Assembly (NCBI GenBank): GCA_963732795.1
Contig: CAVTAV010000001.1
Location: 1-64,000, forward strand
DNA from: CAVTAV01 sp963732795
Lineage (GTDB): Bacteria > Pseudomonadota > Alphaproteobacteria > CAVTAV01
Direction of reading: 5' to 3'
Length of the DNA stretch: 64,000 nucleotides
The notes beneath the pieces were generated by a model. That model did no database searches and was not told the DNA's origin. It saw only the letters and a program-made list of their open reading frames with translations. Both the position numbers and the translations under genes were made by a program. Positions 20,078 through 29,430 of the stretch are shown piece by piece. Position 1 is the first letter of the stretch, and every line of letters begins with the position of its first letter.

Positions 20078-23000
20078 TCAGGCCGCTTCGGTGAGCGCGG
20101 TGCGCTCGCGCAGCATGGCGAGCAAGGTCTCCTGGCGCTTGCGGGCCTCGGCGATGCTCCGCGCTTTCACGTGGCCATAGCCTCGGATCATCGCAGGGAC
20201 CGAGGCCAGTTCGACGGCGAGCGCATGGCTGCGTTTGGTGAGGGTTGCGGCGAGGCCTTCGATCAGGGTTTCGTAGTCCGCGATCAAGGCGCGTTCCGTC
20301 CGGCGCTCCTCGGTATGGCCGAACGGGTCGGCCCAAGTTCCGCGCAGGCCCTTGAAACGCGCGAGGAGCCGCAGCGCCGGCATCATCCAGGCCCCGTATT
20401 CCCGCTTCACTGCCCGGCCCGTCACCGGATCGCGGGATGCCAGCAGCGGCGGCGCCAGGTGGAAGCGGAGCTTGTAGCGGCCGGCAAATTGCTTGCGGAG
20501 CTTGGCCTCGAACGCGCCGTCGGTATAGAGCCGGGCGACCTCGTATTCGTCCTTATAGGCCATCAGCTTGTAGAGATGGCGCGCGACCGCTTCGGTGAAA
20601 TCCGTCGAGCCGGCCCCGGACGCCTCTTCGGCTTTGCGTGCCAGATCGACGAGTGTGGCGTAGCGCTCGGCATAGGCTTCGTTCTGATAGCGCACCAGAT
20701 CGGCGCGGCGATGGGCGATCAGATCGTCGAGACTGCGTTCCTCGACCTCGGCGGGCTTGATGCCGGCGACCCCCACGACCTTGTCGAGATCGACCGCCGC
20801 CACGCGCCCCCACCGGAATGCCGCGATATTGCGATCGACGGAAAGCCCATTCAACCGGATCGCCGCCTCGATCGCGGCGACCGTGACCGGCAGCCGGCCG
20901 AGCTGATAGGCGTAGCCGACCGTGAAGAAATTGGCCGTGATGCTGTCGGCGAAAACCGCCGTCGCGATGTCCGTCGCATCGACGAAATGGGCGCGGTCTT
21001 CGCCAATCGCCTTAGCGATATCCGCCGTCATCGCGTCGGCCGGAAAGGCGAGATCGATGTTCTGCTGGAACGCGGCGGTCGGCACGAGATGGCTGTTCAC
21101 GACGGCGCTGGTCCGGCCCTTGGCGATGGTGGCCATGGCGTCGGGCGAGCGGCTTACCACGAGGTCGCAGCCGAGGATCAGATCCGCCGCCCGCTGGCCG
21201 ATCGTCACCGACCCGAGGCCCGCCCGGTCCGGCGCGACGGTCAAATGGCTCATCACGGCGCCGTTCTTCTGGGCGAGGCCCGTCATGTCGTAGACGCTCG
21301 CGCCCTTGCCCTCCATATGGGCGGCGGTTGCCAGCACCGCGCCGACGGTCACGACGCCCGTGCCGCCGATGCCGGTGATCAGGATGCCGTAAGCATCGGC
21401 AAGATCCGGCAAAGCGGGCTCCGGCATCTCGGGCGGCGTCATGACGTCGGCCTTGCGCGCGGGTGCGCTTCGAACATTGCCGCCATGGACCGTCACGAAG
21501 GACGGACAAAATCCCTTCAAGCAGGAGAAATCTTTGTTGCAGGACGATTGGTCGATCCGCCGCTTGCGGCCGAATTCGGTCTCCAGAGGCTGCACGCTGA
21601 CGCAGTTCGACTGGACGTTGCAGTCGCCGCAGCCCTCGCAGACCGCATCGTTGATGAACGCGCGCTTCGGCGGATCCGGAAATAGCCCGCGCCGCCGTCG
21701 CCGCCGTTTCTCGGCCGCGCAGGTCTGGTCATAAATCAGCACCGTTACGCCCGGCACCTCGCGAAGCTCGCGCTGGACGAGATCCATCTCGTCGCGATGG
21801 CGCATCGTCACGCCGGACGCGAAGCCGGAATTCGGTGGATATTTCTCCGGCTCGTCGGTCACGACCACGATCTTGGCGACGCCTTCGGCATCGACCTGGC
21901 GCGTAATGCCGGGCACGGTCTGCGCGCCGTCCACCGGCTGGCCGCCGGTCATCGCGACGGCGTCGTTGAACAGGATCTTGTAGGTGATGTTGACGCCCGA
22001 GGCCACCGCCGCGCGGATCGCCGGCAGGCCCGAATGGTGATAGGTCCCATCGCCGATGTTCTGGAACACATGCGGCATATCGACGAACGGCGCGATGCCG
22101 ATCCAGGTCCCGCCTTCGCCGCCCATCTGGGTCGGCAGGCTGGTCGGCCGGTCGGGCATGGAATAGGCGAGGGTGTGGCATCCGATGCCGGAGAACGCGA
22201 CGCTGCCCTCGGGCACGCGGGTCGAGGTGTTGTGCGGGCAGCCGGAGCAGAAATAGGGGACGCGGGTCAAGGGCGCAGCCGATCCGCGCGCCCCGTTGGC
22301 CGCCGCCATGACGTCATGACGTTGCGCGATGTCGGGCGTGCAGCCGCCGAGCCCTCCGAGCCGCGCGAAGATCGCGGCCGCGACGCGGGTCGAGTCCAGG
22401 GACTCGTCGGCGGGGAGAAGAGGCGCGCCGGTTTCATCCGTCTTGCCGACGATTCGGGGGCGTTTGTCGGCGGGGAGCGGATAGAGGATCTTCGAAATCT
22501 GGTCCTCGATCAGCGGCCGCTTCTCCTCGACCACCAGGATCTCCTCGAACTCGCTGGCGAAGCGCTTCAGGCCCTCCGGCTCGACCGGCCAGGCGAGGCC
22601 GATCTTGTAGACCCCGATGCCGAGCGCGCCGGCCCGCTTGGCATCGATGCCCAGCGACGTCAGTGCCTGGACCACGTCGAGATAGGCCTTGCCCGTCGTC
22701 ACGATCCCGAGCCGGCCCTTGGGCGCGCCCATGGCCAGCCGGTCGAGCCGGTTGGCGCGGGCGAAGGCCTGGGCGGCGGGAAGGCTCAAGCGCACCAGCC
22801 GCCTCTCGCGTTCGACCGGATAGCGCCGCCCGCGCTTGTCGTCGCGGCTGCGCGTGTCGAGATTAAGGAGGCCGTCCGGGGCGGTGAAGTCGTCGGGGAT
22901 GACGAAGCGCGGCTCCTCGGGATGAACGGAGACCGTCGCCGCGCTTAGAAGCGTCTCGTTGACACCCTTTAGCCCGACCCAGAGCCCGGCGAAGCGCGAC

Positions 23001-23581
23001 ATCGCCCAGCCGGCCAAGCCGAAATCCAGCATGTCCTGGACATTGGCAGGATTGAGGATCGGGATGAAAGCGGCGACGAGGGCGTATTCGCTCTGATGGG
23101 CGACGGTCGAGGATTTCGCGCCGTGATCGTCGCCGAACGCCACCAGCACCCCGCCATGCTTGGACGTGCCCGCCATATTGCCGTGCTTGAGGGCGTCGCC
23201 CGAGCGGTCCACGCCCGGCCCCTTGCCGTACCACAGCGAGAACACGCCATCATATTTCGCGCTTGGAAGGGTCGGAACCTGCTGCGTGCCCCAGACGGAC
23301 GTGGCGGCGAGATCCTCGTTCACGCCGGGGCGGAAATGGATGTGGTGCTCGTCGAGGAAGTGCCGCGCGCGATTCAGCTCGGTATCGAAGCTCCCCATGG
23401 GCGAGCCGCGATAGCCCGAGATGAAACCGGCCGTATTCAGCCCCGCCCTGACGTCACGACGTCGCTGCTCCAGCAGCAGACGGACAAGCGCCTGGGTGCC
23501 GGACAGGAAGATCTGTCCGTCCTCGAGGGCATATTTGTCGTCGAGGCCGATCTCGGCCAAAACTGCCGACGCCGGTGCCAT
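20078..23581 (-). CDS. Indolepyruvate ferredoxin oxidoreductase, fused alpha/beta, 1167 aa
   Basis: The enzyme oxidatively decarboxylates indolepyruvate and other aryl pyruvates to acyl-CoA, passing electrons to ferredoxin. The N-terminal pyrimidine-binding domain has FLSGTQALVRLLLEQRR, SGYRGSPMGSFD and GDDHGAKSS. The TPP-binding domain has YFCSGCPHN and NIGDGTYHHSGLPAIRAA near residue 510. A [4Fe-4S] motif CEGCGDCNVQSNC follows near residue 648, with SCNKDFSCLKGFCP after it. The gamma domain ILITGIGGTGVVTVGAVL lies near residue 730, and a C-terminal extension reaches residue 1167. This matches the aerobic alphaproteobacterial and betaproteobacterial single-chain form. The frame is intact over 3.5 kb. 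Confidence 0.95.
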   Translation of the reverse strand: MAPASAVLAEIGLDDKYALEDGQIFLSGTQALVRLLLEQRRRDVRAGLNTAGFISGYRGSPMGSFDTELNRARHFLDEHHIHFRPGVNEDLAATSVWGTQQVPTLPSAKYDGVFSLWYGKGPGVDRSGDALKHGNMAGTSKHGGVLVAFGDDHGAKSSTVAHQSEYALVAAFIPILNPANVQDMLDFGLAGWAMSRFAGLWVGLKGVNETLLSAATVSVHPEEPRFVIPDDFTAPDGLLNLDTRSRDDKRGRRYPVERERRLVRLSLPAAQAFARANRLDRLAMGAPKGRLGIVTTGKAYLDVVQALTSLGIDAKRAGALGIGVYKIGLAWPVEPEGLKRFASEFEEILVVEEKRPLIEDQISKILYPLPADKRPRIVGKTDETGAPLLPADESLDSTRVAAAIFARLGGLGGCTPDIAQRHDVMAAANGARGSAAPLTRVPYFCSGCPHNTSTRVPEGSVAFSGIGCHTLAYSMPDRPTSLPTQMGGEGGTWIGIAPFVDMPHVFQNIGDGTYHHSGLPAIRAAVASGVNITYKILFNDAVAMTGGQPVDGAQTVPGITRQVDAEGVAKIVVVTDEPEKYPPNSGFASGVTMRHRDEMDLVQRELREVPGVTVLIYDQTCAAEKRRRRRRGLFPDPPKRAFINDAVCEGCGDCNVQSNCVSVQPLETEFGRKRRIDQSSCNKDFSCLKGFCPSFVTVHGGNVRSAPARKADVMTPPEMPEPALPDLADAYGILITGIGGTGVVTVGAVLATAAHMEGKGASVYDMTGLAQKNGAVMSHLTVAPDRAGLGSVTIGQRAADLILGCDLVVSRSPDAMATIAKGRTSAVVNSHLVPTAAFQQNIDLAFPADAMTADIAKAIGEDRAHFVDATDIATAVFADSITANFFTVGYAYQLGRLPVTVAAIEAAIRLNGLSVDRNIAAFRWGRVAAVDLDKVVGVAGIKPAEVEERSLDDLIAHRRADLVRYQNEAYAERYATLVDLARKAEEASGAGSTDFTEAVARHLYKLMAYKDEYEVARLYTDGAFEAKLRKQFAGRYKLRFHLAPPLLASRDPVTGRAVKREYGAWMMPALRLLARFKGLRGTWADPFGHTEERRTERALIADYETLIEGLAATLTKRSHALAVELASVPAMIRGYGHVKARSIAEARKRQETLLAMLRERTALTEAA

Positions 23582-23628
23582 TCCAGCACTCCGTTGGTCG
23601 CGAAGGTCCGGAGAATAGCAGGTCAGGT

Positions 23629-23718
23629 ATCAGATGTCAGATGGCAGAAGGCAATAGGGCCGGCCAAACGTCACGAAACCGATTTCTGGCGGCTGACGTC
23701 TGCCTTCTGACATCTGAT
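23629..23718. repeat. Inverted repeat between IOR and galE, covering the galE 3' end
   Basis: ATCAGATGTCAG at 23629-23640 is matched exactly by CTGACATCTGAT at 23707-23718. The next bases are also related (CAGAAGGCA on one side, TGCCTTCTG on the other), giving an imperfect hairpin of over 20 bases per arm. The right arm lies inside the galE coding sequence and encodes its last residues, before the stop at 23671. It may stop galE transcription or be a mobile palindromic element. Confidence 0.7.
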
Positions 23719-24678
23719 TTCCCAATCGAGCGCGGTGCGGACGATGAAATCGAGATCGGCGTATTTCGGCTGCCAGTTCAGGGTCTTGGTGATGCGGGTA
23801 TTATCCGCGACGATGATCGGCGGGTCGCCGGCGCGACGCGGGGCGGAGCGGATGTCGAGCTTCTTGCCCGCCACGCGCTGGACCGTGTCGAGCACCTCGC
23901 GCACGGAATAGCCCCGGGCATAGCCGCAATTCATGGTGAGGCTCTGGCGGGTCGTCATCAGGTGGCGCAGCACCGCGACATGGGCGTCCACCAGGTCGCA
24001 GACATGGATATAGTCGCGGATACCGGTGCCGTCCGGCGTCGGAAAGTCCTCGCCGAAGATGCTCACATGATCGCGCGCGCCAATCGCGGCCTGGCAGGCG
24101 ACCTTGATGAGATGGGTGGCCGCTGGCGTCGATTGCCCGACCCGGCCCTCGGGGTCAGCGCCGGCGACGTTGAAATAGCGCAGAACGCCCGCGACCAGGC
24201 CGTGGGCGGCCGCGGTATCGCGCAGCATCCATTCGGTCATCAGCTTCGAGGTGCCGTAGGGATTGATCGGCACAGTCGGCGCATCCTCGGTCACCGGCAC
24301 TGTCTCCGGCATGCCGTAAACGGCGGCTGTCGAGGAGAAAATAAACGTCCCAACGCCGCCTTCGACCGCGCTTTGGATCAGATTGCGGCTGTTTGACGTA
24401 TTGTTCCGGTAATATTTGAGCGGATCGGCGACGGATTCCGGCACCACGATCGAGCCCGCGAAATGCATGATCGCGTCGACCCCATGGTCGCGGATGACCT
24501 TCGCGGACAGCTCCGCGTCGCCCACATCGCCGATGATCAGCGGCACGTCGGCCGGCACCGCCTCGCGTATGCCGGTCGAGAGATTGTCGATCACGACAAC
24601 GCCGAACCCCGCGGCCTGGAGGGCGAGGGTCGCGTGACTGCCGATATAGCCTGCGCCGCCGGTGACGAGAACGGTCAT
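23671..24678 (-). CDS. galE: UDP-glucose 4-epimerase
   Basis: The enzyme interconverts UDP-glucose and UDP-galactose (some also the N-acetyl forms) with bound NAD. The Rossmann motif TGGAGYIGSH lies at residues 6-15, with VVIDNLSTG, FAGSIVVPESV, SSTAAVYG and the catalytic INPYGTSK near residue 140. LRYFNVAGADPEGRVGQ and GTGIRDYIHVCDL are further GalE signatures. The length of 335 residues is normal, but the last dozen residues (KADVSRQKSVS) come from a palindromic repeat and are unlikely to be native. It is divergent from the repeat-protein gene at 25144 and could supply nucleotide sugar to the downstream glycosyltransferase system. Confidence 0.95.
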   Translation of the reverse strand: MTVLVTGGAGYIGSHATLALQAAGFGVVVIDNLSTGIREAVPADVPLIIGDVGDAELSAKVIRDHGVDAIMHFAGSIVVPESVADPLKYYRNNTSNSRNLIQSAVEGGVGTFIFSSTAAVYGMPETVPVTEDAPTVPINPYGTSKLMTEWMLRDTAAAHGLVAGVLRYFNVAGADPEGRVGQSTPAATHLIKVACQAAIGARDHVSIFGEDFPTPDGTGIRDYIHVCDLVDAHVAVLRHLMTTRQSLTMNCGYARGYSVREVLDTVQRVAGKKLDIRSAPRRAGDPPIIVADNTRITKTLNWQPKYADLDFIVRTALDWEIRCQKADVSRQKSVS

Positions 24679-25143
24679 GATCGAAACTCTCTGGCTCGGA
24701 AATCGGCCGAATGGTCAAACTGGAGGGTACGCCGCGAACCCTAGCCGCGGGCAGCCAAGATTTCGTTAAAGGGTGGCCGATTTGGGGCAAGCTTGCTCCG
24801 ATGAAATGGCCTTTTTCCGGCAGAATCAAACAAGAACGCCCCAAATGCACGCAATTCGATGAAATTTTCCGGCGATACGCACAGGGTAAACCGGCGGGTT
24901 TGTTAGGTTGGCCCTCTTTTCCATGATAAAATTCATCGTCCCATGCACGGCCGCCTTTGCGGCTGAACGATAGAAGCAACGGGATCCGATCGGCAGGAAT
25001 TGGCGGACGGCGGGTTAACGACGCGCGAATTGCGCGCGACCATTCTTTCTTGCCGATCGATAGTACGACGTCGGTGGACGGTTTCGCCCTCCGGCGCAGC
25101 GTAAACCGGGTCGCGTAATGGCCCGGTAGTAACGGGTGGCGTC
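24679..25143. other. Divergent intergenic region between galE and the PEP-CTERM gene
   Basis: These 465 bases separate two divergent genes and should hold both promoters. They are less GC-rich than the flanking genes, with AT-rich patches near 24760-24850 and 24910-24950. No perfect palindrome, known riboswitch or RNA gene was recognised. The start of the downstream gene is the GTG at 25144, with GGGTGG upstream, so a long untranslated leader is possible. Confidence 0.4.
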
Positions 25144-28100
25144 GTGAAGTTGCGTATTGGACCGCTTGCGTATCTCGCGGGAGGCGTTGTCGCCGCGGCC
25201 GCGTTTGGGGTATTGGCCGCATCAATCGGGGATCGGATGCCCGATTCCGCGCGCTTTGCCGGCGGTGGCCCTATGCCCGCGCCCGGCGCCGATCGAGTTC
25301 CGCCCTATGCGCCGAGAGCCCCCGATTGGTCCTGGCTCGGACCGCCCCGTGACAAGCCGGATTCCGCCCGCGAGCCCAACCCCTGGGCCGATACCCATTC
25401 GGTTTCCCATCCATTCGAGACGGCCGCCGCCTATGTCTTGAACCGCGTTCTGGCCCTGGGCGACGCTCAACCCGCCCCGCAACCCGCACCCGCCGCCCAA
25501 CCGCCGCCCGTTGCGTCCGGTCCCGGCCCGCCGGCGACCTTCAGGTTTCCCTTCATTCGAACGCCGGCCGCAAAGGCCGCGCTCACCGGCGCCCTGACGG
25601 GTTCGCCGGACGGTCTCGCTCATCTCCGATCCTATCTCGACGACGCCATCGGCGACGATGCCGAGATCCGGCTGCGGGCCGAGTATCTGATCAAGAATTT
25701 GCAGGATGCCTCACCGGAGGCGGATCTCGACATGATCGTCGCGGCGGGCAACCGCATCGCCGAAGCCGCCGCGAAGGCCGCCGCCACCGGCTATGTCGTG
25801 CCGGTGGTCGAGCTCGACGGCTTCACCCTTCCCGAGGACGACAAGGGCTGGGATCTCGGCCCCCGCGAGAAGGACCCCTATCTCGCTTTCGGGCGGGTCG
25901 GCGCGGACAGCGAGTGGCTGGTCGGGCCCACGCGGACCCTTGTCTCGCTATCCCTGGGGCGCACCGTCTTCGCCGACGGCATCGAGAATCTCGAAGGCTT
26001 CGTGACCGGTCTGCCCCGAGGCGACTACCGCATCTATGTCATGGCGCGCGAGCCCGAGGACCGTCTGCTCGACGCCAAGCCCTTCGGCGACGAATACAAG
26101 GCGAACGGCGTGGAACAGCGCATCGTGGCGGTCGGAGCGGACGGCCCCCACTATATCGGTCGCCTGACCCAGCATGGAATCCTGCGCGAGACCCGCAAGC
26201 CTGGGCCGGATGCCCTTGGCGACATAAGAGCCGCCGGCCCGCCCCGCGGCGTGATGCTGGTCGGGCGGGCCCATGTCGAGGGCTCGACTTTGCGGCTTTC
26301 CTTCCACGGGCCGCGCGGCGCGCCCCAGCCCGATACCATGGCCGAGGATTACGAAGGCCACATCATCTTCGGCGCGGTGACGGCCGGCTATCACAACACG
26401 CTCGGCAGCTACAAGGTGGACCGCGACGGTCATATCCGCGACGTACGGTTCCATTTCGCCGATGCCTCGCAGGTCGGCTGGGGCGGTCATCTCGTTCCCG
26501 GCAAGAGCGCGAGCCCGTTGAGCGTCAAGGCCGGCGAGCGGGTGGGCTTCTTCATCGTCGCCGACGGCTACCGCAAGAACGACCATTATGACGGGATCGA
26601 TCTCTCGGCGGGGCATTTCGAGTTCCGCAACGCCGACGGGACGCCGGCGAGCATCGAGAGCGTCGATCCCGACCTTTGGTATGTCGCGCCATCCGGGGCC
26701 AGGGTCCGGATCAAGGGCCACATCTACCACTCCGCCGCGGGGACCGACGACAACGGCTATGCCCTCAATCCCGACCGGATTCCCCATACCGTGCGGACCG
26801 TGGATGTCGATAAAGGCCTGATAACGCTGGGTTTCGAGGACATGTATCGCGGCGGCGACGAGGATTTCGACGACAGCGTCTTCACCATCGATATCGGCAA
26901 GGGCAACGCGCTCGTCCTCGACCCGCACCTGCCCAAGCCCACCCTCACGACGCCGTCGCCTCCGGTCGATTCCGGCTATGTCGCCGCGATCGTCGCCGAG
27001 CCGACCGACCCCTTCGACGTCGCCCATCTTCAAGACCTGCTGGCCCAGGTTCTGAACGACCTCGAGCCGGCCTCCGGCCACCGGCGCCTTGCCTTCGCCC
27101 CCTATGTCTCGTCGCCGCCCTTCGTCCACCACTATCCACCACGCGCGCGCGTTGGCAGCTTGTTGCAAAGCGGCGGCCTGATCCTCGGCGGTGGGCTAAA
27201 AGGCAGCGGGGGAAACGCCACGGGGGGCGGGGGCGACCAAAATCCGGGCGTCCCCAGCGGCGATGGCACCGGCGACGGCACGGGCGGTGATGGAACAGGC
27301 AGTGGCACCGGCGGAGACGGCACGGGCGGCGGCACCGGTGGGGGGGATGGTACCGGAAGCGGCGGCGACGGCACCGGCGATGGTACGGGCGGAGATGGCT
27401 CTGGAGACGGGACGGGTGGCGACGGCACGGGTGGGGGCGGAACAGGTGGTGGAGACGGCACCGGCGGCACCGGCGGCGACGGCACGGGCAACGGCACCGG
27501 TGGCGGAGACGGAACGGGCGGTGGCACCGGTGGTGGAGATGGCACCGGCAGCGGCACGGGTGGCGATGGCACGGGCGGAGATGGCTCTGGAGATGGGACG
27601 GGTGGCGACGGCACGGGTGGGGGCGGAACAAGTGGTGGAGACGGCACTGGCGGAGACGGCACGGGCAACGGCATCGGTGGTGGAGATGGCACCGGCAGCG
27701 GCACGGGTGGCGATGGCACGGGCGGAGACGGCTCTGGAGACGGGACAGGCGGCGACGGCACGGGCGGGGATGGGACAGGTGGGGATGGAACAGGTGGTGG
27801 AGACGGCACCGGCGGAGACGGCACGGGTAACGGCACCGGTGGCGGAGACGGAACGGGCGGTGGCACTGGTGGTGGAGATGGCACCGGCAGCGGCACGGGT
27901 GGCGATGGCACGGGCGGAGATGGCTCTGGAGACGGGACAGGCGGCGACGGCACGGGCGGGGATGGGACAGGTGGTGGAGACGGCACCGGTGGAGACGGCA
28001 CGGGCGGTGGCACTGGTGGTGGAGATGGCACCGGCAGCGGCACGGGTGGAGATGGAACAGGTGGAGGAGATGGCACCGGCGATGGCACGGGCGGAGACGG

Positions 28101-29430
28101 CTCTGGAGACGGGACCGGTGGAGACGGCACGGGCAACGGCACCGGTGGCGGGGATGGTACCGGAAGCGGCGGAGACGGCACTGGTAATGGCACGGGTGGG
28201 GACGGAACAGGTGGAGGAGACGGCACGGGCGGAGACGGCTCTGGAGACGGGACCGGTGGAGACGGCACGGGCAACGGCACCGGTGGCGGGGATGGTACCG
28301 GAAGCGGCGGAGACGGCACTGGTAATGGCACGGGTGGGGATGGAACAGGTGGAGGAGACGGCACCGGCGGAGACGGCACAGGCGGAGACGGCTCTGGAGA
28401 TGGGACCGGCGGCGACGGCACGGGTGGCGATGGCACCGGCGATGGCACTGGAGGCGATGGCTCAGGAGACGGAGATGGTTCGGGGGGAGACGGGTCCGGG
28501 GACGGCGATGGTTCTGGTGGAGACGGCACGGGCAGCGGCGGTTCCGGCGGGGACGGATCCGGAGGTGACGGCTCAGGCGACGGAGATGGCTCCGGGGGGG
28601 ATGGATCCGGCGATGGCGACGGTTCCGGCGGCGACGGATCTGGCGACGGTGACAATACCGGTGGTGACGGCTCGGGAGATGGAGACGGGACCGGCGGCGA
28701 TGGATCGGGCGACGGCGACGGTTCCGGCGGAGATGGCACGGGCGGCGACGGCGATGGATCGGGTGATGGTGACGGCACCGGAGGCGATGGTGACGGTTCT
28801 GGCGGTGACGGGTCGGGAGACGGAGATGGCTCCGGCGGTGACGGAGCCGGATCTGGGGGTGACGGATCGGGCGATGGTGATGGTTCCGGCGGTGATGGTG
28901 ATGGTTCCGGAGGAGATGGAACCGGCGGCGACGGTGACGGCGACGGTACAGGCAGCGGCGGCCATGGGGGCGGGCATGAGCTGATCGCGGAGGCGGGCGG
29001 GCCTTACTACATCGATCTCGGGGACATGTTCAGCCTTAACGGCTGCGCCTCGACCTTCGACAGCGTCTATCTTTGCGGGCTGGATCTTGCCGATTTCTCA
29101 GTGGCTTGGCTGGCGGATGGCCAGGTCATCGGGACCGATATCCAGCTCTCGGATGTCCAGACCGGCTCGGGCACGCCGTTCGCCGCTAGCGGCGACTATG
29201 ATGTCACCCTCAGGATTGATTGGCTGGCCGATCCGAGCGTCTCGGATACCGATACGACCGTGGTGGTGATCCGTTCGGTGAAGCCGGTGTCGGTTCCGGA
29301 GCCGGGGGGGATCTTCCTGTATGGCGTCGGGCTGATTGCGATCGGCGTGATCGGTTGGCGGCGGCGCGCGCACTCGATCCGTTGGCCCGATAGGAAAGAC
29401 AAGAGGAATAAGAAACGGAGGCGATCATGA
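25144..29430 (+). CDS. Giant Gly/Asp-repeat PEP-CTERM protein, 1428 aa
   Basis: A secreted protein. A signal-anchor segment (YLAGGVVAAAAFGVLAASIG) lies at residues 10-29, then a Pro-rich stretch and a region of about 570 residues. Residues about 455-605 look like the calcium-associated DUF4114 domain (VKAGERVGFFIVADGYR, GFEDMYRGGDEDFDDSVF). Residues about 700-1278 are tandem GDGTGG-type repeats. A PKD-like beta domain follows, with EAGGPYYIDLGDMFSLNGC. The C-terminus has a PEP-CTERM sorting signal: VPEPG near residue 1383, a hydrophobic helix, then WRRR, with an unusually long basic tail of about 22 residues. Exosortase would cut at the PEP motif after export. The stop overlaps the next gene's ATG (ATGA). 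Likely an extracellular matrix or surface component made with a polysaccharide. Confidence 0.85.
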   Translation: MKLRIGPLAYLAGGVVAAAAFGVLAASIGDRMPDSARFAGGGPMPAPGADRVPPYAPRAPDWSWLGPPRDKPDSAREPNPWADTHSVSHPFETAAAYVLNRVLALGDAQPAPQPAPAAQPPPVASGPGPPATFRFPFIRTPAAKAALTGALTGSPDGLAHLRSYLDDAIGDDAEIRLRAEYLIKNLQDASPEADLDMIVAAGNRIAEAAAKAAATGYVVPVVELDGFTLPEDDKGWDLGPREKDPYLAFGRVGADSEWLVGPTRTLVSLSLGRTVFADGIENLEGFVTGLPRGDYRIYVMAREPEDRLLDAKPFGDEYKANGVEQRIVAVGADGPHYIGRLTQHGILRETRKPGPDALGDIRAAGPPRGVMLVGRAHVEGSTLRLSFHGPRGAPQPDTMAEDYEGHIIFGAVTAGYHNTLGSYKVDRDGHIRDVRFHFADASQVGWGGHLVPGKSASPLSVKAGERVGFFIVADGYRKNDHYDGIDLSAGHFEFRNADGTPASIESVDPDLWYVAPSGARVRIKGHIYHSAAGTDDNGYALNPDRIPHTVRTVDVDKGLITLGFEDMYRGGDEDFDDSVFTIDIGKGNALVLDPHLPKPTLTTPSPPVDSGYVAAIVAEPTDPFDVAHLQDLLAQVLNDLEPASGHRRLAFAPYVSSPPFVHHYPPRARVGSLLQSGGLILGGGLKGSGGNATGGGGDQNPGVPSGDGTGDGTGGDGTGSGTGGDGTGGGTGGGDGTGSGGDGTGDGTGGDGSGDGTGGDGTGGGGTGGGDGTGGTGGDGTGNGTGGGDGTGGGTGGGDGTGSGTGGDGTGGDGSGDGTGGDGTGGGGTSGGDGTGGDGTGNGIGGGDGTGSGTGGDGTGGDGSGDGTGGDGTGGDGTGGDGTGGGDGTGGDGTGNGTGGGDGTGGGTGGGDGTGSGTGGDGTGGDGSGDGTGGDGTGGDGTGGGDGTGGDGTGGGTGGGDGTGSGTGGDGTGGGDGTGDGTGGDGSGDGTGGDGTGNGTGGGDGTGSGGDGTGNGTGGDGTGGGDGTGGDGSGDGTGGDGTGNGTGGGDGTGSGGDGTGNGTGGDGTGGGDGTGGDGTGGDGSGDGTGGDGTGGDGTGDGTGGDGSGDGDGSGGDGSGDGDGSGGDGTGSGGSGGDGSGGDGSGDGDGSGGDGSGDGDGSGGDGSGDGDNTGGDGSGDGDGTGGDGSGDGDGSGGDGTGGDGDGSGDGDGTGGDGDGSGGDGSGDGDGSGGDGAGSGGDGSGDGDGSGGDGDGSGGDGTGGDGDGDGTGSGGHGGGHELIAEAGGPYYIDLGDMFSLNGCASTFDSVYLCGLDLADFSVAWLADGQVIGTDIQLSDVQTGSGTPFAASGDYDVTLRIDWLADPSVSDTDTTVVVIRSVKPVSVPEPGGIFLYGVGLIAIGVIGWRRRAHSIRWPDRKDKRNKKRRRS
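27250..28970 (+). repeat. Coding minisatellite of GDGTGG/GDGSGD units
   Basis: About 1.7 kb of short tandem repeats in frame with the PEP-CTERM gene. Units vary among GGDGTG, GGGDGTG, GNGTGG and GDGSGDG. From about 27260 to 28450 Thr dominates. After about 28450 the pattern changes to Ser/Asp-rich GDGSGDGDGSGG units. Higher-order copies of about 130 bases are visible near 28120-28370. No stop codon interrupts it. Confidence 0.9.

Noticed and set aside
20060..21685. 541-codon open frame antisense to the IOR gene
   Set aside because: High GC removes stop codons from the antisense frame. The product has no family motif, whereas the sense gene has TPP and Fe-S motifs throughout.
27132..28778. 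Long Pro/Ser-rich open frame antisense to the Gly/Asp repeat
   Set aside because: It is the mirror of the repeat: the reverse strand of GGNGAY-type repeats encodes Pro/Ser without stops. There is no start context and the sense frame has domain and sorting signals.
27250..28970. CRISPR array
   Set aside because: Repeats are short, coding and in frame, with no constant repeat/unique spacer pattern and no cas genes.
27250..28970. RTX calcium-binding repeats
   Set aside because: The unit lacks the GGxGxDxUx nonapeptide and its hydrophobic position; no type I secretion signal, and the C-terminus is a PEP-CTERM signal.
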